7,379 nt of DNA from Paludibacter sp. UBA5753. GTDB taxonomy: Bacteria > Bacteroidota > Bacteroidia > Bacteroidales > Paludibacteraceae. The notes beneath the pieces were generated by a model that saw nothing but the letters and a program-made list of their open reading frames with translations, ran no database searches and was not told the origin of the DNA. The translations under genes were made by a program, and so were the position numbers. Where the stretch lies: positions 3,876 through 11,254 of the forward strand of contig DIFH01000011.1 in NCBI GenBank assembly GCA_002427615.1, written 5' to 3'. This document shows, one piece after another, positions 1 through 6,602 of this stretch; position 1 is the first letter of the stretch; each line of letters begins with the position of its first letter.

Positions 1-18
1 ATAATGAAACAATTCCCC

Positions 19-67
19 TCCTTTTTGATTTTCAGTTCGACTTTGTCGAACTGAAAATCAAAAAGGA
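19..67. repeat. Perfect 23-bp inverted repeat (hairpin) with 3-base loop
   Basis: Bases 19-41 are exactly the reverse complement of 45-67, with the loop TTT at 42-44. The apex reads TTCGAC-TTT-GTCGAA and the base of the stem carries a T5 run on the left and an A5 run on the right. A + strand transcript has no U-tract after the stem (it continues ATATAAAAATAATGG), so this is not a textbook intrinsic terminator. It could still end transcription from upstream or be a dispersed palindromic repeat. The 10-mer TTCGACTTTG of the apex recurs at 7247-7256 near the other end of the window. The structure is seen directly; its role is inferred. Confidence 0.85.
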
Positions 68-179
68 TATAAAAATAATGGGTGCTGAGTAGTTACAATT
101 AAATCTATTTCCTGAATTAGAGAAATAACAATTTTGTTTAACTTTTCTATAATCAAAATTCGTATAATTTGTAAATATA

Positions 180-1091
180 ATGAAAGTATTAATCGTTTGC
201 AGCGGTAATTCAGGACGGATAGCGCCTTTTATTCTTGAACAAGGAGAATCACTTGTGAAGTTGGGAATTGTTGCAGACTATTTTACAATCGAGGGGAAGG
301 GTTGGAGAGGTTATTTGAAAAACCGGAAATTGTTGATTCACAAAATCATGGCTTTTCAACCTGATATTATACATGCACATTACGGACTTTCGGGTTTGTT
401 GGCAAATACACAACGTAAAGTGCCCGTAATTACTACTTATCATGGAAGCGATATCAACGATACCAAGGTATTTTCTTTATCAAGATTAAATATGTTGTTG
501 TCAAAATACAATATCTTTGTATCGCAAAAAAATATTGACAAAGCCGGACTTAAAAAGAATTATGCACTGATTCCCTGTGGCGTGGATATGGAGTTGTTTA
601 AACCCACAGGTAAAAAAGAAGCCAGACAACAATTAAAGTTAAACCAAAATGAAAAGCTGGCGTTATTTGCGGGAACATTTGATAATCCCATAAAAAATTC
701 CGGTTTAGCCATTGAAGCTGTTGAACAACTCCCCGGAGTTAAATTGTTAGAATTAAAAGGCTATAATCGTAATCAGGTAGTTTCATTAATAAACGCAGTT
801 GACGTCTGTTTAATGACCAGTTTCTCTGAAGGCTCTCCTCAGTTTATCAAAGAAGCTATGGCTTGTAATTGCCCTGTTGTATCAACTGATGTCGGTGATG
901 TGAAAGAAATGATAGCTGATGTCCCTGGCTGTTATTTATGCTCTTACGATTCAAATGATTTGGCTGATAAGTTGCAACTGGTTTTTTCTTCAGGAAACCG
1001 GATTCAAGGGCGGGAAATACTTGTTAAAAAGGGGTTCGATATTAATAATGTAGCTAAAAGAATTATAGGAATATATAATTCGATCTTGTAA
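180..1091 (+). CDS. Glycosyltransferase family 4 (GT-B fold), surface-polysaccharide type
   Basis: Predicted cytoplasmic or membrane-associated retaining glycosyltransferase that moves a sugar from an activated nucleotide donor to a growing glycan. The 303 residues show the GT4 pattern. There is an N-terminal Rossmann half with PDIIHAHYG at 61-69 and TYHGSD at 86-91, a linker with IPCGVDMELF at 131-140, and a donor-binding half opening with LFAGTF at 162-167. The E-x7-E signature of GT4 enzymes is E217 and E225 within EGSPQFIKEAMA, followed by PVVSTDVGDVKEMI at 232-245. It is somewhat shorter than the usual 350-400 residues, but both halves are present, so it appears intact. No signal peptide or transmembrane segment is seen. 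ATG at 180 is the natural start, with the protein opening as MKVLIVCSGNSG. It is the first of five polysaccharide-type genes on this strand. Donor and acceptor cannot be told from sequence. Confidence 0.9.
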   Translation: MKVLIVCSGNSGRIAPFILEQGESLVKLGIVADYFTIEGKGWRGYLKNRKLLIHKIMAFQPDIIHAHYGLSGLLANTQRKVPVITTYHGSDINDTKVFSLSRLNMLLSKYNIFVSQKNIDKAGLKKNYALIPCGVDMELFKPTGKKEARQQLKLNQNEKLALFAGTFDNPIKNSGLAIEAVEQLPGVKLLELKGYNRNQVVSLINAVDVCLMTSFSEGSPQFIKEAMACNCPVVSTDVGDVKEMIADVPGCYLCSYDSNDLADKLQLVFSSGNRIQGREILVKKGFDINNVAKRIIGIYNSIL

Positions 1092-1127
1092 AATAAGTTG
1101 GTAATGGAAATAATTTGATCTGAATAA

Positions 1128-2135
1128 ATGCAAATAAACGTTCATAAATCTGTTTGTGAGATCAATACAAATCAATGGGATGAGCTTATTAATCATTCGT
1201 CCACGGCTTCTTTTTTTCAGACGAAGGAGTGTTATGATTTTTATGCTTCATTGTCGTTTATGCAGGCGTTTGTATTCGGAGTGTCTGAAAACGATAAACT
1301 GGTAGGCGTTTTATGCGGCTATGTTATTGCCGACGGGAATTTCGTGAAACGTTATTTTAGCCGACGCGCCATTGTTCCGGGAGGTGTGTTGATAGATGCC
1401 AATATTTCAGATAAAGCGTTGCAAACCTTGTTGGACTATGCAAAGAACGAACTCAGCCACAAAGCCATTTATATCGAAATACGAAATTACAATGATTACT
1501 CCGCTTTTCGACCCGTTTTTGAAAAAGCAGGATTTGCGTATCAACCGCATTTGAATTTTCATGTTCCGACTCCCTCTGTGGAAACCGCATTAAATCAATT
1601 GAGCAGTTCGAAGCGACGACAGATAAAACTTTCGTTCAAAGCTGGGGCAACCATCGGGTTGGCCGATACAAGTGAAGATATAAAACAATTTTATGATTTA
1701 CTGGAAGAACTGTACCGGAATAAGGTAAGAACGCCGTTGTTTCCCAACGAGTTCTTTTATAAGTTGGCTGCTTTACGAAGCGGAAGGATATTTGTCGTAA
1801 AGTTTAAGGAAAAAGTGATAGGCGGCATTGCCTGTGTATTATTTGATAAGAATACGGTGTATGAATGGTTTGTATGCGGGGATGACGGGCTTGAAAAAAA
1901 TCTGTATCCTTCTGTACTGGCCACATGGGCAGGAATAGAATATGCAGCCACGAATGGTTTTGAACGGTTTGATTTTATGGGAGCCGGCAAACCGGAAGAG
2001 AATTATGGTGTACGCGACTTTAAATCGAAATTTGGGGGTGAATTAGTGGAACATGGACGATTTCTGTATATTTGTAAACCGCTTTTATATACTTTAGGTA
2101 AATTTATTGTTCAGAAAGTAAAAAGGGCTAAATAA
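1128..2135 (+). CDS. FemAB/GNAT-fold acyl- or aminoacyltransferase-like protein
   Basis: A 335-residue protein of the FemAB / Acetyltransf_6 superfamily, which contains peptidoglycan-bridge aminoacyltransferases and many polysaccharide-locus relatives of unknown acceptor. Two tandem GNAT-like halves are visible. The first covers about 1-150 (TASFFQTKECYDFY at 26-39, GGVLID at 85-90). The second covers about 155-320, opening with the basic SSKRRQIK at 160-167, then KEKVIGGIACVLFD at 227-240, YEWFVCG at 245-251 and FDFMGAGKPEENYGVRDFK at 281-299. The last stretch is the best-conserved part of this type of protein. No signal peptide is present, so it should act in the cytoplasm on a lipid-linked or nucleotide-linked precursor. 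The gene starts 36 bases after the glycosyltransferase, consistent with one transcript. Genuine FemX function on lipid II is possible, but modification of an amino sugar in the locus glycan fits the neighbours better. The fold call is firm; the substrate is unknown. Confidence 0.85.
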   Translation: MQINVHKSVCEINTNQWDELINHSSTASFFQTKECYDFYASLSFMQAFVFGVSENDKLVGVLCGYVIADGNFVKRYFSRRAIVPGGVLIDANISDKALQTLLDYAKNELSHKAIYIEIRNYNDYSAFRPVFEKAGFAYQPHLNFHVPTPSVETALNQLSSSKRRQIKLSFKAGATIGLADTSEDIKQFYDLLEELYRNKVRTPLFPNEFFYKLAALRSGRIFVVKFKEKVIGGIACVLFDKNTVYEWFVCGDDGLEKNLYPSVLATWAGIEYAATNGFERFDFMGAGKPEENYGVRDFKSKFGGELVEHGRFLYICKPLLYTLGKFIVQKVKRAK

Positions 2136-2189
2136 TAAGTATTTCACTTTAATTCTACTTTAACAGATTAAAAATTTATATATTTATCA

Positions 2190-2332
2190 CGTCCCTACGG
2201 GACTTAGAATGTCGGAATTGTACTTGTTTTTTACCAATATAAAACCTCTACGAGTTTAAAAAAGTGCCGTAGGCACAAGAATATTGGTAAAAACAGGAAG
2301 ACAAATAACGCTTAAAGTCCCGGAGGGAAGAC
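2190..2332. repeat. Composite palindromic REP/MITE-like element
   Basis: This fills most of the 279-base gap between two genes. Outer arms ACGGGACTT on the left and AAAGTCCCGGAGGGA on the right (2315-2328) are near-complementary. Inner arms 2225-2240 and 2281-2295 (ATATTGGTAAAAACA) pair with a single-base length difference. Four mini-hairpins with three-base loops are nested inside: GTCCC-TAC-GGGAC at 2191-2203, CTC-TAC-GAG at 2246-2254, GTGCC-GTA-GGCAC at 2264-2276 and TCCC-GGA-GGGA at 2318-2328. Three of them share CTACG or its complement. No open reading frame lies in it. Such elements are commonly mobilised in trans by RAYT/IS200-type transposases, but I cannot name the family and only one copy is in view. 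Confidence 0.75.
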
Positions 2333-2414
2333 ATATAATTAATGTGTCAAAGGAGAATTAATTCAAAAATAAAATTGAAAATTATATAAACAGAGAGTAA
2401 AAAGAAAAGATGTA

Positions 2415-3086
2415 ATGGGCTATAACTGGGACTATTTAGACAAAAAGGCGTACAATAATAAAGTCGGACATTATAAATTTAGACATCAGTATCAGTTTAT
2501 TCTTGAAAATGGAAAAACTCATTTTGATAAAATCCTCGATATAGCAGGAGGCTCAGGGAGGTTTGCATTACCTTTGCGTGATTATTCTGAGCATATCACA
2601 GTGCTTGATCTCAATCCATTTGCTCTTGAACTGTTAAAAGAAAGAGATAATAGCATTGAGATTATTAATGCGGATTTTACGAAAAAAGAAATAAATGATA
2701 CTTTTTCTTTAATTCTTTGTATTGAAGCCATTGGAAATTTTCAGGATTGGGAACTGTTTTTTCAAAAAGTAAATAAATTACTGAATGATGATGGACGTTT
2801 AATTTTTTCATATACAAACCCCTCCAGTTGGCGATTTTATCTTCGGAAAATTAAACATTGGAAAAAAGGTTTCCACCCTTATAAAGAAATGGAATTAACC
2901 GAACTCAAAGCATTACTTAGTAAATGTAATTTTGAAATAGAGAAAATGGACGGTATGAATTGGATTCCATTACCACTTTCATCGAATAGTATCTTTGTTT
3001 CGTTTTTTGAATTTTTAGAAAATACATTTAAACTCAAGAATTGGCATGCACAAAGCCCTTGGTTAATGATTTCCTTAAAAAAATGA
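2415..3086 (+). CDS. Class I SAM-dependent methyltransferase
   Basis: A 223-residue soluble protein with the canonical Rossmann methyltransferase order. Motif I is ILDIAGGSGRF at 40-50 (SAM glycine loop), and the acidic residue after strand 2 is D65 in TVLDLNP. NADF at 85-88 probably contacts the adenine. Strand 4 is LILCIEAIGNF at 99-109, and the strand 5 region is LLNDDGRLIFSYTNP at 122-136. The C-terminal part (about 137-223) is family-specific and gives no substrate clue. ATG at 2415 is preferred because the nearby ATG at 2410 is followed directly by TAA. In this context it most likely O- or N-methylates a sugar or caps a glycan chain, but a small-molecule substrate is equally compatible with the fold. 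It follows the palindromic repeat element, so it may be transcribed separately from the two genes before it. Confidence 0.88.
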   Translation: MGYNWDYLDKKAYNNKVGHYKFRHQYQFILENGKTHFDKILDIAGGSGRFALPLRDYSEHITVLDLNPFALELLKERDNSIEIINADFTKKEINDTFSLILCIEAIGNFQDWELFFQKVNKLLNDDGRLIFSYTNPSSWRFYLRKIKHWKKGFHPYKEMELTELKALLSKCNFEIEKMDGMNWIPLPLSSNSIFVSFFEFLENTFKLKNWHAQSPWLMISLKK

Positions 3087-3121
3087 AGAATATAAAAGTT
3101 TAGAGTTGACTATAATTTTTT

Positions 3122-4207
3122 ATGAATATTTTAATAGATATTGCTCATCCTGCTCATGTACATTTGATTCGGAATACCTATTCTGAATTAATAAAACGGG
3201 GTCATAAAGTTTATGTAACGGTAAAGGATTTACCATCGGCTATTTCACTCCTTAAAATGTATGGGATACCCTATGTTTATTTAGGAGGAAAAAGAGACTC
3301 GATGTATGGAAAGTTTTTTTTACAATTGATGTATAATCTAAAAGTATTGTGGTTGGTATATACTAAAAAAATCAATATTGGTTTTGGTACCTCCATCACC
3401 ATTCCGCAGATATCAAAGCTTTCAAAAATGCATGCCATTATTTTAGATGATGATGATGATGATGTGGAACCTCTTTTTGTAAAATATGCTCATCCCTTTG
3501 CTGATGTGGTATTGAGTCCTGATTGTGCCAAAAGAGCAACTGGAAAACTGATTCCTTATCGAGGTTATCACGAACTGGCCTATTTGCATCCTAATAGATT
3601 TGTTCCTGATAGTTCCGTTTTGAAAGAAACCGGACTCGTAGAAGGCGAACCCTTTTTTTTGTTGCGTTTTAATGCTTTTAAGGCACATCACGATATAGGC
3701 GCCAAAGGTTTATCCATCGAAAATAAACGGAAATTAATTGCGTATTTAGAAACTAAAGGCAAGGTATATATTACTTCTGAACGAAATATAGATGAAGAAT
3801 TTAAAAAATACCAGTTACTTTTATCGCCCGAAAAAGTTCATTCGCTTATTTATTATGCCACCATGCTGATAGGCGATAGTCAGACCATGACTTCGGAAGC
3901 GGCCATACTGGGTACGCCTGCCTTGAAGTGTAATACCTTTGCAGGAAAATTATCCGTCCCCAATGAACTGGAAAACAAATACCGGTTATGTTATTCATAT
4001 TTGCCGGAACAATCGGATGAATTTTTTGCACGGATAGAAGAGTTGTTGAATGATACAAATACGAAACAGGTTTTTGCGAAAAGAAAAGAAATAATGCTGG
4101 CCGATAAAATAGATGTAACAGCATTTTTCGTGTGGTTTATCGAAAATTATCCTGAAAGCGCAGAAATAATGAGGTCTAATCCTGATTATCAGTATAAATT
4201 TAAATAA
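3122..4207 (+). CDS. DUF354 family protein (GT-B / UDP-GlcNAc 2-epimerase-like)
   Basis: A 361-residue protein that I recognise as DUF354, a family with a two-domain GT-B fold related to UDP-N-acetylglucosamine 2-epimerases and glycosyltransferases and frequent in polysaccharide loci. Hallmarks are the N-terminal IDIAHPAHVHLIRN at 5-18, RGHKVYVTVKD at 26-36, PFADVVLSPDC at 125-135, and the C-terminal GDSQTMTSEAAILGTPAL at 251-268, which lies where GT-B enzymes bind the nucleotide-sugar. No signal peptide or clear membrane span is present. Six consecutive Asp residues (109-114), encoded by six GAT codons at 3446-3463, sit where I recall a threonine/aspartate-plus-EHA motif in many relatives. 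Five bases separate this stop from the next start, so the two genes are probably translationally coupled. Biochemical activity is unproven for the family as far as I know; glycosyltransferase or epimerase are both possible. Confidence 0.87.
   Translation: MNILIDIAHPAHVHLIRNTYSELIKRGHKVYVTVKDLPSAISLLKMYGIPYVYLGGKRDSMYGKFFLQLMYNLKVLWLVYTKKINIGFGTSITIPQISKLSKMHAIILDDDDDDVEPLFVKYAHPFADVVLSPDCAKRATGKLIPYRGYHELAYLHPNRFVPDSSVLKETGLVEGEPFFLLRFNAFKAHHDIGAKGLSIENKRKLIAYLETKGKVYITSERNIDEEFKKYQLLLSPEKVHSLIYYATMLIGDSQTMTSEAAILGTPALKCNTFAGKLSVPNELENKYRLCYSYLPEQSDEFFARIEELLNDTNTKQVFAKRKEIMLADKIDVTAFFVWFIENYPESAEIMRSNPDYQYKFK
3446..3463 (+). repeat. Six-copy GAT trinucleotide run inside the DUF354 gene
   Basis: Six uninterrupted GAT codons encode Asp109-Asp114. 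A unit gain or loss would change the aspartate count without shifting frame. The run is seen directly. Whether it varies between strains is unknown. Confidence 0.9.
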
Positions 4208-4212
4208 CAGGA

Positions 4213-4971
4213 ATGAAAGACTTCACATTGAAATCATATTGTTTGTTACTGGAAGGTCTAAAAGAAACAGGATATTCTTTTTATACTTTTGAAGAATATT
4301 GTGAGCAAAAAACTGCAGAAAAGTTTGTTATTCTGCGTCACGATGTGGATCTGAAAGCTGAAAATTCGTTGGCTACTGCTGAGATTGAATGTGAGATGTG
4401 CATCAGAGCTACCTATTATTTCCGTGTCGTTCCGCAAAGTAATCAACCCGATATTATCAGGGCAATTGCCGGTTTAAATCATGAGATAGGTTATCATTAT
4501 GAAGATTTGTCCCTCTTTAATGGCAATTCAGAAAAATCAATCAACCATTTCGAACAAAAGTTAGCCTATTTTCGTCAGTTTTATCCTGTCCGAACAGCCT
4601 GTATGCACGGAAGTCCCGCTTCCAGATTCGATAACCGTGATCTTTGGAAAACATATAATTACAAAGATTTTGGTATTATTGGAGAACCATATTTCGATAT
4701 TGATTTTAACAAAGTGTTTTATCTGACCGATACCGGTCGGTGTTGGGATGGCGAAAAATACAGCGTACGGGATAAAGTGAAATCCGGTTTTAAGCAAAGT
4801 TATCACAATACCCGTAACATTATTGAAGCTGCCAAAAACGGAAGTCTGCCTTCATGTATTATGATTACCACGCATCCGCAACGGTGGACGGATGATCGTT
4901 TGGAATGGTTATTGGAGTTGGTAACACAAAATGTAAAAAATATTGTTAAGAGATTTATTAATGGTAAGTAA
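4213..4971 (+). CDS. Atypical polysaccharide deacetylase-like (CE4/NodB-related) protein
   Basis: A 252-residue protein related to CE4 deacetylases, which remove N- or O-acetyl groups from glycans using a metal bound by one Asp and two His. The motif 1 equivalent is LRHDVD at 41-46. The motif 2 equivalent is NHEIGYHYED at 89-98, aligning with the usual GHEIGNH-T-x-x-H. The first metal His is therefore H95, but the second position is a leucine (L99). Other conserved-looking patches are CMHGSP at 130-135, LTDTGRCWDG at 171-180 and TTHPQRW at 219-225, where H221 could be the late catalytic His. I recall a widespread family with HDVD, GHEIGYHYE and HPxRW that matches this protein end to end, so it is probably intact rather than decayed. 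No signal peptide is seen, suggesting cytoplasmic action on a precursor. It starts 5 bases after the DUF354 gene. Activity and substrate are not established. Confidence 0.82.
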   Translation: MKDFTLKSYCLLLEGLKETGYSFYTFEEYCEQKTAEKFVILRHDVDLKAENSLATAEIECEMCIRATYYFRVVPQSNQPDIIRAIAGLNHEIGYHYEDLSLFNGNSEKSINHFEQKLAYFRQFYPVRTACMHGSPASRFDNRDLWKTYNYKDFGIIGEPYFDIDFNKVFYLTDTGRCWDGEKYSVRDKVKSGFKQSYHNTRNIIEAAKNGSLPSCIMITTHPQRWTDDRLEWLLELVTQNVKNIVKRFINGK

Positions 4972-4973
4972 TT

Positions 4974-5005
4974 GAAAGTTTCGGGAAATCAAACAAGAAA
5001 CTCTC
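4974..5005 (+). terminator. Weak terminator-like stem-loop after the deacetylase-like gene
   Basis: GAAAGTTTC at 4974-4982 pairs with GAAACTCTC at 4997-5005 at eight of nine positions, with a 14-base loop, and is followed by ATATTTT. It sits three bases after the stop codon, between the polysaccharide block and the envelope block, where a transcript end would make sense. The stem is short and GC-poor, so this is tentative. Confidence 0.3.
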
Positions 5006-5020
5006 ATATTTTCAAATGCA

Positions 5021-6418
5021 ATGAAATCAGGAATTTTATATGTTTTATTGTTTTTCAGTACTGTTTTGATGGCTCAATCGGCATCGGAAGCTGAAGCATT
5101 GTTTAACGACAAACAATATCTGAAAGCTAAAAATGTTTATGAATCTTTGTTGAAAAAACGACCGAAGGATGCGCTGAATAATTACCGGTTTGCCCGTTGT
5201 TGTTACGAGTTAAAGGATTATGAACAGGCTATTAAGCATTTTGAATTAGCAGGAAATAGATATCCGCTCAAGGATTTGTATTTGGGCGAACTTTATTTCT
5301 CAACTTACAGGTTTGAAGAGTCGCTTACTGCTTATCAGGCTTATATGGCTACGCTGCCTCCCGGGGATAAAAAATATGCCGAAACGGAAGCTAAACTTAA
5401 AAAGTCGGAAATGGCCGCCAAATTACTGAAGAGAGTGGAAGATATAGCCATTCTCGACAGTGTTGTTGTAAATAAAAATGAATTTCTCCGTTATTATAAA
5501 TTCAGCGACGAATTGGGAACGCTTACGCAGGAACTTATTAAACTTAATGAGCGCCAAAGTCAGGATAAAGTGATTTATACCACACAACGTGGCGACCGGC
5601 TTTGCTTCTCCGATTCACTAAAGGGTAATATGGATATTTTTTCATCATTTAAGTTGTTAGATAACTGGTCGTTGCCTGTTTCTATTTCCAACGTTATCAA
5701 TACCGATGCAAACGAAAATTATCCTTTTCTGATGTTGGATGGCGTAACTCTATATTTTGCTTCCGATGGCGAAAATTCAATAGGCGGATATGATATATTT
5801 ATAACAAAATATGCTTCGGGTTCGCAGGATTTTCTGGTTCCTGAAAACATTGGTATGCCGTTTAACTCTCCGGCAAACGATTACATGATGGTGATTGATG
5901 AACAACAGCGTATCGGTTGGTTTGCTACCGACAGGAATCAACCGGCAGGCAAAGTTATGATTTATAAGTTTATTCCGAATGAAACGAAAATTTTATTCCG
6001 CACCGAGGATAAAGATCTTTTGCGTCGGGTGGCTCAATTGAAAGTAAACAGAAAAGCTGAAAATGTGAATATGTATCCGGTAGAAAACCTGCAACAGCAA
6101 GAGACCGCGAATGAAGCTGAGTTTTCGGTCGTGATCAATGACTCAACAATTTATACACGCTTCGAACAGTTTCAGAGTACACAGGCTTTAAGCAGGTTTA
6201 AAGAATGGCTTAAAATGAAGAAAGAGCTCCAGATTTTGAAAAATGAGCTGCAACAAATGAGGGAACATTACTCCATAACACAGAAAACTGAAGAGAAAAA
6301 TATATTAATGAGAAAAATTCTGGACTCAGAGCAAAAGTTAATTGATTTGGAAAAACTTGCCCAACAAAAACTGTTGGAAGCCTGCAACCTCGAAGTAAAA
6401 TACATTGAGAGAAAATAG
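5021..6418 (+). CDS. Secreted TPR / PD40 beta-propeller-like protein with C-terminal coiled coil
   Basis: A 465-residue exported protein. Residues 1-20 form a signal peptide: a short charged start, hydrophobic ILYVLLFFSTVLM, and probable cleavage near A18-Q19. No cysteine follows, so it is not a lipoprotein. Residues about 21-110 contain TPR-like helical pairs (AEALFNDKQYLKAKNVYESL, NNYRFARCCYELKDYEQAI, GELYFSTYRFEESLTAY). Residues about 180-320 resemble PD40/WD40-like propeller blades, with GNMDIF at 202-207, LMLDGVTLYFASDG at 237-250 and GGYDIF at 255-260. Residues about 385-460 are charged and heptad-like, predicting a coiled coil. TPR plus PD40 is the front half of the PorE-type periplasmic proteins of type IX secretion, but no OmpA peptidoglycan-binding domain is present. 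It is probably a periplasmic or outer-membrane-associated scaffold. It starts 49 bases after the polysaccharide genes and precedes nfeD. Confidence 0.8.
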   Translation: MKSGILYVLLFFSTVLMAQSASEAEALFNDKQYLKAKNVYESLLKKRPKDALNNYRFARCCYELKDYEQAIKHFELAGNRYPLKDLYLGELYFSTYRFEESLTAYQAYMATLPPGDKKYAETEAKLKKSEMAAKLLKRVEDIAILDSVVVNKNEFLRYYKFSDELGTLTQELIKLNERQSQDKVIYTTQRGDRLCFSDSLKGNMDIFSSFKLLDNWSLPVSISNVINTDANENYPFLMLDGVTLYFASDGENSIGGYDIFITKYASGSQDFLVPENIGMPFNSPANDYMMVIDEQQRIGWFATDRNQPAGKVMIYKFIPNETKILFRTEDKDLLRRVAQLKVNRKAENVNMYPVENLQQQETANEAEFSVVINDSTIYTRFEQFQSTQALSRFKEWLKMKKELQILKNELQQMREHYSITQKTEEKNILMRKILDSEQKLIDLEKLAQQKLLEACNLEVKYIERK

Positions 6419-6540
6419 TGCTTGAAAGAAAACTCAGTGTTTGATAAGAAAAGGTCAAGGCGCACGAAGCAGAGATGGGCGTTTCCTTGCAAACAATAGT
6501 TATCCGCAAGTCATCCGATGACTATTAAATGCTTAATATT
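6419..6540. other. Intergenic stretch with small palindromes, possible dispersed repeat
   Basis: The gap after the TPR/PD40 gene contains AGTCAT-CCG-ATGACT (6509-6523, six perfect pairs) and directly after it TATTAA-ATGC-TTAATA (6523-6538). A competing pairing of AATAGT (6495-6500) with ACTATT (6521-6526) is possible. The stretch around 6453-6482 (GGTCAAGGCGCACGAAGCAG onward) reminds me of intergenic repeats in Bacteroidales, but only one copy is present so this cannot be tested here. The upstream frame stays open past its TAG until TAG at 6497. The hairpins may end the upstream transcript. Confidence 0.35.
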
Positions 6541-6554
6541 TAGTTACGAACTCA

Positions 6555-6584
6555 TGGTTATATAAAGAATAAATCGTATTTTTA
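6555..6584 (+). promoter_or_regulatory. Possible Bacteroidota sigma-ABfr promoter for nfeD
   Basis: TATTTTTA at 6577-6584 differs from the phylum's -7 consensus TAnnTTTG only at its last base. At the expected 19-base spacing upstream lies TGG (6555-6557) in place of the -33 TTG. The implied start of transcription falls roughly 5-10 bases downstream, leaving a short leader before ATG 6603. The match is imperfect, so confidence is low. Confidence 0.35.
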
Positions 6585-6602
6585 CCCGAAATTTTTATTG
6601 TT

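Noticed and set aside
134..171. Promoter before the glycosyltransferase gene (TTG at 134-136 and TATAATTTG at 163-171)
   Set aside because: The -7-like element does not fit TAnnTTTG in register, and the gap to the TTG is about 26 bases instead of about 19. The implied start would also leave almost no leader.
1757..1990. 77-codon minus-strand open frame inside the FemAB-like gene, with similar minus-strand frames inside most other genes
   Set aside because: It lies wholly within a well-supported gene on the opposite strand and shows no recognisable domain. The same holds for the minus-strand frames at 249-443, 3443-3691, 3846-4124, 4258-4446, 4561-4806, 6210-6509 and 6643-7112.
2415..3086. 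Methyltransferase gene as a recent transfer on composition grounds
   Set aside because: Hand counts of sampled 60-base lines gave 14-17 G or C here against 22-27 in the FemAB-like gene. However, lines in the glycosyltransferase (14 at 481) and DUF354 (15 at 3301) genes are equally low, so the contrast does not single it out.
6419..6499. C-terminal extension of the TPR/PD40 protein through a readthrough TAG
   Set aside because: The frame stays open for only 26 codons after the stop, the encoded stretch is low in recognisable features, and no recoding signal is visible. Repeat or spacer DNA is simpler.
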